A stretch of 35,751 bases of DNA from an archaeon SCG-AAA382B04 (GTDB lineage Archaea; Halobacteriota; Methanonatronarchaeia; Methanonatronarchaeales; Methanonatronarchaeaceae): NCBI GenBank assembly GCA_003034855.1, contig PZKD01000052.1, forward strand, positions 1 to 35,751, written 5' to 3'. This document shows, one piece after another, positions 32,905-35,751 of this stretch. The notes under the pieces were generated by a model. That model saw nothing but the letters and a program-made list of their open reading frames with translations, made no database searches and was not told the origin of the DNA. Positions within the stretch are counted from its first letter, which is position 1. Each line of letters starts with the position of its first letter. The position numbers and the translations under genes were made by a program.

Positions 32905-32960
32905 GTTTCAATCCCCCCGATCTCTTCTTTATAGGGATTCAATTTATCACTTATAATATT
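32905..32960 (-). promoter_or_regulatory. carBA promoter and ribosome site
   Basis: AATATTATAA on the minus strand (about 32951-32960) is a TATA candidate about 50 nt before ATG 32904, leaving a leader of roughly 25 nt. GGGGGGATTGAAAC precedes the ATG, an unusually G-rich ribosome site. The TATA region overlaps the 3' end of a transposase remnant. Confidence 0.45.
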
Positions 32961-33706
32961 TTTCCTTCGACTGGCTTTGGGACAAAAATATTAGGCTGCC
33001 ATCCAGGGTGCGTGCTGTTAGTCCTTCTTGGTGGCGGACGTAGCATGCTCGTTTGAGGTTGTAATCACAGGCTCTGGCGAATGCTTCTGTTTTTCTTCTC
33101 CGACCGATGCATTTCCTGAGTGGTGCAAGGAAATTTCTCTTGAAGGTGGAGAATCCGGATTCGACATTAGATCTCAAGTGATATTCCTTTAACCATTCCT
33201 ACGGATTTTCCATGGAGTTAAGCAACATCTCAGTCCACGCCCAAGATCCGTCTCGGTTTAGGGTTATTTCTTTCCTCGGATAGAGGCGAGGTGTTGCCCC
33301 ATGAGCTTTCACTGAATCACAATTATCCCTTCCGAGATAAGCAACATCGCCAGAGATCAGGTCGATTTGAGTGTAATTGGACGCGGTTTCTTCTAGCAGA
33401 GGCTCGAAGTAGGGAGATTCGTGGGCGTGGGGATTGTCCGGGAATTTGACGCTTGAAATGAATTGATAGGTCGCTCCAATCATGGCAATCATCTTGGTGA
33501 ACTCGTTCGATTCCTCATCGCCGTAAGAGGACTTCTTCGTCCAGGGACTCCTTGGTCAGCCTCCGAACATCAAGTACATTTAATGATTGGAGAATTTTTC
33601 GGTCAAAAGTCAACAGCACGGATAATGGCATCCCACGTATTTCAAGGGAGTGCCATTTTCCCCAGTATTTTAGTTTTAAGCTTGTTTTCTCAGAAAAGAG
33701 TTTCAA
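32947..33706 (-). pseudogene. DDE transposase remnant with in-frame TAG
   Basis: Frame 33492-33199 gives MIGATYQFISSVKFPDNPHA, YFEPLLEETA and LISGDVAYLGRDNCD. It stops at TAG (33201-33199) and continues in the same frame as EWLKEYHLRSNVESGFSTFK and CDYNLKRACY, the typical Glu region and tail of an IS5-like transposase. Upstream, 33515-33706 holds another frame whose join is unclear (a frameshift near 33500; its relation to the transposase is not certain). The IS ends were not found. The element has been cut at its 5' side by the neighbouring gene. Confidence 0.6.
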
Positions 33707-34149
33707 GGGCTCGATTGAACTGGTTTTATTTCGTATTTATCAGAACTTCCAGGTATAAGCTCACCGAAATAAAGCTTAATTTCCACATCTTGAAATCTTT
33801 CCGAAATTATTTCTCTAGCCTTCTTCAGATCCTCGTAGTGTCGATCTATCTCTTCCTTTCTAGAGGAAAAGTCCATATCTCTGTAGGCACCACAATCCTC
33901 ATGATTTACCAAATAGAGTGTATCAGCCTCGTGGAGTTCGACCGAAACTTCGATATCTCGCATTAGAGAGTCACTGTATCCATGATTTTCCGGTCGGACT
34001 ATGTCTTGGATTCCTCCTCCACGGGTTATAAGGTCACAATCCTTCCCAAGATCTTCGATGAACTCACCGATATAATTCCTTCCATCAGCCCTCTGATGGA
34101 GCCGATAATCTTCACAAGTAATTAGAGCCGCTTCACAACCATTGGTCAT
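33703..34149 (-). CDS. Beta-carbonic-anhydrase-like protein
   Basis: 148 residues. ALITCEDYRLHQ (about 8-19), RGGGIQDIV and LYLVNHEDCGAYRD match the zinc-ligand Cys...His-x2-Cys layout and fold landmarks of small beta-carbonic-anhydrase-like proteins. If active it interconverts CO2 and bicarbonate; many short members of this type lack proven activity. The C-terminal ten residues or so run into the transposase remnant, so the natural end may be altered. Neighbouring enzymes use CO2 (PurE) or bicarbonate (CarB), a suggestive context. Confidence 0.7.
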   Translation of the reverse strand: MTNGCEAALITCEDYRLHQRADGRNYIGEFIEDLGKDCDLITRGGGIQDIVRPENHGYSDSLMRDIEVSVELHEADTLYLVNHEDCGAYRDMDFSSRKEEIDRHYEDLKKAREIISERFQDVEIKLYFGELIPGSSDKYEIKPVQSSP

Positions 34150-34177
34150 TTTTTAACCTCCTGTTGCGTTTAAGAAT

Positions 34178-35554
34178 AGTACCTACGCAGGTAAAGTTTT
34201 CCCTCTGTCTGTGTAGGAGTTTTCCTCTTCTTCCGTGATTTTTTGTTGAGTTAGAGGTGTTGGAGATGTGTTAGCAATTGCTTGATTTGAATTGTTGGAT
34301 TTAGGCGTCGGAGATTTTTTGGGTAGTGAATATTTTCAGCTGGAGGGGTTAGTTTTCGATCCTCTAGGCAGAAGTGGGAGGAGGCGGGACTTTAGCTCTG
34401 TACTCTTCCAGAACTCTGAGGGTGAGCAGTTCGAACTCGAGCCATTCTTTGAACTCTCGTGCTCTTGGATGTTCGCTCCTGTTTCGCGTGAGGATCCACA
34501 GATTGTACAGTGTCACGCTGAATAGGAAGTAAAGCCTGCGGAGTTCCATGGACTGACTGGTCGTCTAGGGCTTGAATTTTTCGAGTTCGCGAATATTTGT
34601 CTCGATCCTCCAGCGCCAGCTGTAGTTTTCCGATGCTTCTTCGGGCGTGATGTCCTGGTCGGTGATGAATGGATGGATCCCCGTTCCGTTTTCTGTTTCC
34701 TTTTCCGTGAGCAATAAGCGAACGTCCTCTTCACCCTTTGCACCTGAGACTGTGTAGTCGAGCTCGGACGGTGCTTCTCCTTTTTTGAACTTTTTACAGG
34801 CCTTCTTGACGAGATTTGTCTTCTTTGCGGGCATTATGAAGTCCATGCTCTTCGATTTGAGTTCTTTGATCGCCTCGACAGAGTAAAAACCTCTGTCCAA
34901 GAGGACGAGGTCCGGATTCAGGACTTCTTCTGCGTAATCAAGCATTTCTCCGAGGACTGAAACCTCCGATTCGACGGGGTTTACCTATCTGGTTTTCAGG
35001 GTAAAGGTCTTACCTTCCTCAATAACGCTGAGCACCGCGAATTTGATCCCCAGATCCGTGCCCGGTAGTCTCGAATCACTGATGAGCCTAGGGTCCTCCT
35101 CCCCGTAATAAGGGCCCACTGTGAAGTCCACGGCGATCGTCAACTCTTCAGAGCAGAACAGTTCATCCAAAATCCACTCGTTGAACCCTTCCAGTTCCCT
35201 ACGGACGCTTACCTCATCGATCTCGTGCAGTCTACGCAAAACCACGTCCGGAGAAGGTCTAGACCGGCTCTCGGCAGAGGCCCCATCCATCCCCATCTCC
35301 ATGACTGCTTGGGCAAGGTCGAAGGAATTGTAGAGGGAATTTGGTGCTGGGTTGAAGAGTGTGGAAAACGATTTAAGAGATTTGGCAGATAGTTTTTCAC
35401 TGGACCGTGATTTGTTTATCAGGAGGTTTCACCTCCGAAGGACCTTTACTCGGTCCGATCTCCGTCCGAACGGGCGGGGGTTTCCCACTAACCCCTTCTA
35501 GATTCCAATCAATTCATGCAAAAAGACAAATTAAAAATTACTTACGTAGGTACT
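34178..35554 (-). mobile_element. ISH3-like insertion sequence, about 1.38 kb
   Basis: The terminal inverted repeat AGTACCTACGCAGGTAA (from 34178) faces AGTACCTACGTAAGTAA inverted at the other end (to 35554), 15 of 17 identical. AGAA at 34173-34176 and after 35554 may be part of a short target duplication. The size and transposase type match the ISH3 group of haloarchaea. It interrupts the 3' region of the amidohydrolase gene. The stretch 34178-34363 is non-coding IS end. Confidence 0.7.
34364..35427 (-). pseudogene. ISH3-like transposase with two in-frame TAG codons
   Basis: One continuous frame from about 35427 to 34364 is interrupted only by TAG at 34987-34985 and 34567-34565. The parts read ELTIAVDFTVGPYYGEEDPR (first Asp), then LVLLDRGFYSVEAIKEL (second Asp), YSWRWRIETNIRELEKF (Glu region with the YxxR-x-E pattern) and LRRLYFLFSVTLYNLWIL. 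It ends in another TAG followed by TAA five codons on. The start codon is unclear: the frame opens after a TGA near 35436 and no ATG comes before codon 40 or so. It would be a complete transposase of about 350 residues if TAG is read through. Confidence 0.7.
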
Positions 35555-35751
35555 AGAAACAATACTTTCTATATTCCCTGCTCTGCACCTATTCACAAGA
35601 CCTAGATATAAACTCTCAGTTTTCCTCAAATTCCTATCAGGAGAGATTATCAAAAAATTTGCCGTTTTACCTTCCATCAACGGGCCAGCTTTTAAATCAA
35701 GTTCCTTGAGCGGATTGACGGTTGCAGCCTTCAGTAGCTCTTTGGCTTCCG
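35531..35751 (-). CDS. Amidohydrolase family deaminase, C-terminal part (leaves window)
   Basis: The minus-strand frame enters from the right edge: EAKELLKAATVNPLKELDLK, then AGPLMEGKTANFLIISPDRN and YLGLVNRCRAGNIESIV. This is the C-terminal region of metal-dependent amidohydrolases such as cytosine, guanine or S-adenosylhomocysteine/methylthioadenosine deaminases (KAATxNPxKxL, then GKxADFLII). The final seven codons or so come from the end of the ISH3-like element, so the last beta strand (normally xVxVNGK) is missing. The specific substrate cannot be told from this part. Confidence 0.7.
   Translation of the reverse strand, partial: EAKELLKAATVNPLKELDLKAGPLMEGKTANFLIISPDRNLRKTESLYLGLVNRCRAGNIESIVSSTYVSNF

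Noticed and set aside
1-35751. CRISPR array
   Set aside because: The recurrent 11-base motif and TATTTTGTTA repeats are short and irregularly spaced, with genes between them; no repeat-spacer pattern and no cas genes. The Cas4-like domain at the end of the helicase is a RecB-type nuclease fusion.
1-35751. tRNA gene or tRNA-derived attachment site
   Set aside because: No stretch with a T-loop GTTCRA and acceptor pairing was found; phrases such as GTTCAGAAATTTGAATCC at 16411 do not form a tRNA arm.

Overview
The window looks like chromosomal DNA of a halophilic or salt-adapted euryarchaeon carrying a large integrated virus- or plasmid-like element. Archaeal signs are PurP (formate-dependent purine synthesis), leaderless genes with a TATA box about 25-30 nt before the start (12844, 26259), a TATA-binding-protein homologue, and insertion sequences resembling haloarchaeal IS5 and ISH3 types. 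Proteins are rich in Asp and Glu. The species cannot be named from sequence alone; a methylotrophic halophilic methanogen lineage is one option, because four internal stop codons are all TAG.

Layout. (1) About 1-4000 and 13230-23640 form one element, tied together by an 11-base motif, TTAGGCACAAC (11 exact copies and 2 close variants), usually 15-50 nt before start codons. It carries a serine recombinase, three paralogues of a small YLVK/QKVLxYLG domain (one fused to an HExxH metalloprotease domain), a winged-helix regulator and a continuous plus-strand operon (16706-23311) of small membrane proteins, exported single-anchor glycoprotein-like proteins, a DUF1232-like protein and a P-loop ATPase. 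This order resembles pleolipovirus or plasmid-vesicle modules. Its plus-strand genes are strongly CpG-poor. (2) Minus-strand genes without the motif look like passenger genes: a HEPN protein (1091-2389) and a two-TM coiled-coil protein (15409-16287). (3) About 4000-13230 is a defence island inside the element: remnants of type I and other restriction-modification (R-M) genes surround an intact, tightly packed type III res-mod-helicase/nuclease operon; a divergent TBP homologue lies beside it. (4) 23828-24802 is a decayed IS5-like element. (5) 25065-34149 is host-like, with higher GC and CpG: purP and purC divergent, purE with an internal TAG, a broken purF joined to a recJ-like tail, carB-carA, IS remains and a beta-carbonic-anhydrase-like gene. 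(6) 34178-35554 is an ISH3-like element inserted in the 3' part of an amidohydrolase gene that leaves the window.

How it may work together (inference): the motif occupies the place of the TATA box at several element genes, while the TBP-like gene and host genes have ordinary TATA boxes. The element may therefore use a dedicated promoter code, read by the TBP homologue, by the YLVK-domain proteins or by the winged-helix protein. The res-mod-helicase operon, the HEPN protein and the coiled-coil membrane protein would be competition or defence cargo. Seven or so apparent frameshifts are all single-base insertions, mostly in homopolymers, so some pseudogenes may be sequencing errors.
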